Shown: positions 22,444-23,182 of the stretch, one piece after another
Layout: each line of letters starts with the position of its first letter
Numbering within the stretch: the first letter of the stretch is position 1
From: a virus
Strand: one strand, 5' to 3'
Length of the DNA: 23,182 nucleotides
Virus record (IMG/VR): IMGVR_UViG_3300006637_000032
Span: 1-23,182 of that record
The notes under the pieces: generated by a model
Databases searched by the model: none
What the model saw: only the letters and a program-made list of their open reading frames with translations
What the model was told of the DNA's origin: nothing
Made by a program: the position numbers and the translations under genes

Positions 22444-22878
22444 ATGGCAATAGAGCGCCGCCCCGACTACCTGATCGACGACGACGCGCTCGCCGAATGG
22501 CGCTGGCCGAACTTCACGCCGGCCGAGTTCGCATGCAAGGGCACCGGCCGGCTGCTGGTGGTGCCCGCGTTCATGGACAAGTTGCAACGCCTGCGGACCA
22601 TGCTCGGCCGCCCGCTGGTGGTGACCAGTGGATACCGCGCGCCGGAGCACAACCGCGTCGTCTCCAGCACGGGCTACAACGGCCCCCACACGACCGGGCG
22701 AGCCGCTGACATCGCCATCTCCGGCGGCGACGCGCTCAGCTTCGTGGAACTCGCGCTCGCCTACGGGATGACCGGCATCGGCATCAAGCAGCACGGCCCG
22801 CATGCGAGCCGGTTCATTCACCTCGACGACCTCGCGGCCCCGGATCACCCGCGGCCCATGATCTGGAGCTACCCATGA
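22444..22878 (+). CDS. Endolysin, M15-type zinc peptidase
   Basis: A 144-residue protein with AGGAG eight bases before the ATG. The N-terminal NFTPAEFACKGTG (23-35) and the block VTSGYRAPEHNRVV (60-73) lead to the zinc site: GPHTTGRAADIAI (80-92) supplies H82 and D89, and RFIHLDD (123-129) supplies H126. This is the Peptidase_M15 (D-Ala/L-Ala-D-Glu type) fold used by many phage endolysins to cut peptidoglycan stem peptides. There is no separate cell-wall-binding domain and no signal peptide, so export depends on the holin. Its stop overlaps the holin ATG (ATGA). Confidence 0.9.
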   Translation: MAIERRPDYLIDDDALAEWRWPNFTPAEFACKGTGRLLVVPAFMDKLQRLRTMLGRPLVVTSGYRAPEHNRVVSSTGYNGPHTTGRAADIAISGGDALSFVELALAYGMTGIGIKQHGPHASRFIHLDDLAAPDHPRPMIWSYP

Positions 22879-23182
22879 TCGCCGCCCTTCTCCCCGCGCT
22901 CGCTCCGATCCTGGGCGACGTGATCCGCCGCCTGTTCCCGGACCCGGAAGCCGCAGCCAAGGCCGAGGCCGAACTGAACCGCCAACTGATGGCGCGTGCC
23001 GGCGAGATCGAGCAGGCCGCCGCCGGCATCGTCAAGACGGAGGCGGCATCCGCACACTGGCTGGCTGCCAACTGGCGGCCCATCACCATGCTGACCTTCG
23101 TCGGGCTGATCGTCGCCCGGTGGTTCGGCTTCTCAGCACCGGGCCTGTCGGAAGCCGAGGCGCTGGCGCTGTGGGATATCGT
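22875..23182 (+). CDS. Holin of the 3TM gene-transfer-release family (3' partial)
   Basis: 102 residues are visible before the window ends. The N-terminal helix (MIAALLPALAPILGDVIRRL) is followed by an amphipathic Ala/Glu-rich coiled stretch and then ASAHWLAANWRPITMLTFVG with LIVARWFGFSAPGL after it, the signature of the Holin_3TMs family. Known role: small pore-forming membrane proteins that release endolysin; relatives serve gene transfer agents. The remaining span and the usual conserved glycine-rich C-terminus lie beyond the window. The ATG overlaps the endolysin stop by four bases. Confidence 0.85.
   Translation, partial: MIAALLPALAPILGDVIRRLFPDPEAAAKAEAELNRQLMARAGEIEQAAAGIVKTEAASAHWLAANWRPITMLTFVGLIVARWFGFSAPGLSEAEALALWDI

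Noticed and set aside
1-23182. tRNA genes, integrase, attachment sites, CRISPR arrays or insertion sequences
   Set aside because: None was seen: no cloverleaf-like segment in the short gaps, no recombinase motifs in the proteins, and no terminal inverted repeats around any gene.

Overview
The window is a contiguous piece of a GC-rich (roughly two-thirds G+C by eye) tailed-phage or prophage genome: the head-and-tail morphogenesis block followed by the start of a lysis cassette. Almost everything is on the + strand and tightly packed, with repeated 1-nt (TGATG) or 4-nt (ATGA/GTGA) stop/start overlaps. The gene set (P22-type portal, scaffold, major capsid, adaptor, beta-propeller-like tail hub, a very large internal polyvalent protein, no tape measure or tail sheath) points to a short-tailed, podovirus-like particle. 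High GC, the 3TM gene-transfer-type holin and the exported small-protein family suggest an alphaproteobacterial host; that is inference, and no host marker is present. No integrase, terminase, replication gene, tRNA or CRISPR is visible.

Layout. 1-442: C-terminus of a tail fibre/spike with an S74 chaperone domain. 445-3017: portal and a small companion protein, ended by a strong terminator (3044-3065). 3081-5154: scaffold and major capsid, ended by a second, sequence-related terminator (5181-5210). 5223-10761: head-decoration-like protein, an MptE/DUF115-like enzyme, a protein with an AT-hook-like tail, a small beta-rich protein, adaptor, Met/Gln-rich protein, tail hub and a DUF6321 protein. 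10738-11322 (minus): an HNH-type homing endonuclease, the only convincing minus-strand gene. 11432-14371: GNAT acetyltransferase, a second S74 protein, and a probable virion protein. 14372-20050: an 1892-residue polyvalent protein with a DdrB/ParB-like domain, an HEAAH zincin-like domain and an LPD38-like region. 20194-21519: tail fibre and a companion, behind a plausible sigma70-like promoter. 21543-23182: exported small protein, XhlA-like membrane protein, small membrane ORFs, M15 peptidase endolysin and a 3TM holin that runs off the end.

How it works together. Portal, scaffold and capsid build the procapsid; the two terminators bracketing scaffold-capsid could tune its dosage. Adaptor, hub and fibres complete the tail. 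The S74 protein, its neighbour and the giant polyvalent protein are the likely internal/ejected proteins. The last genes release progeny.

The most interesting items are the endonuclease insertion, which has left a second copy of the 3' end of the upstream gene beyond it; the MptE-like and GNAT enzymes carried within the structural operon; the polyvalent protein with a protease motif; and a small membrane ORF cut by an in-frame amber codon in the lysis cassette.
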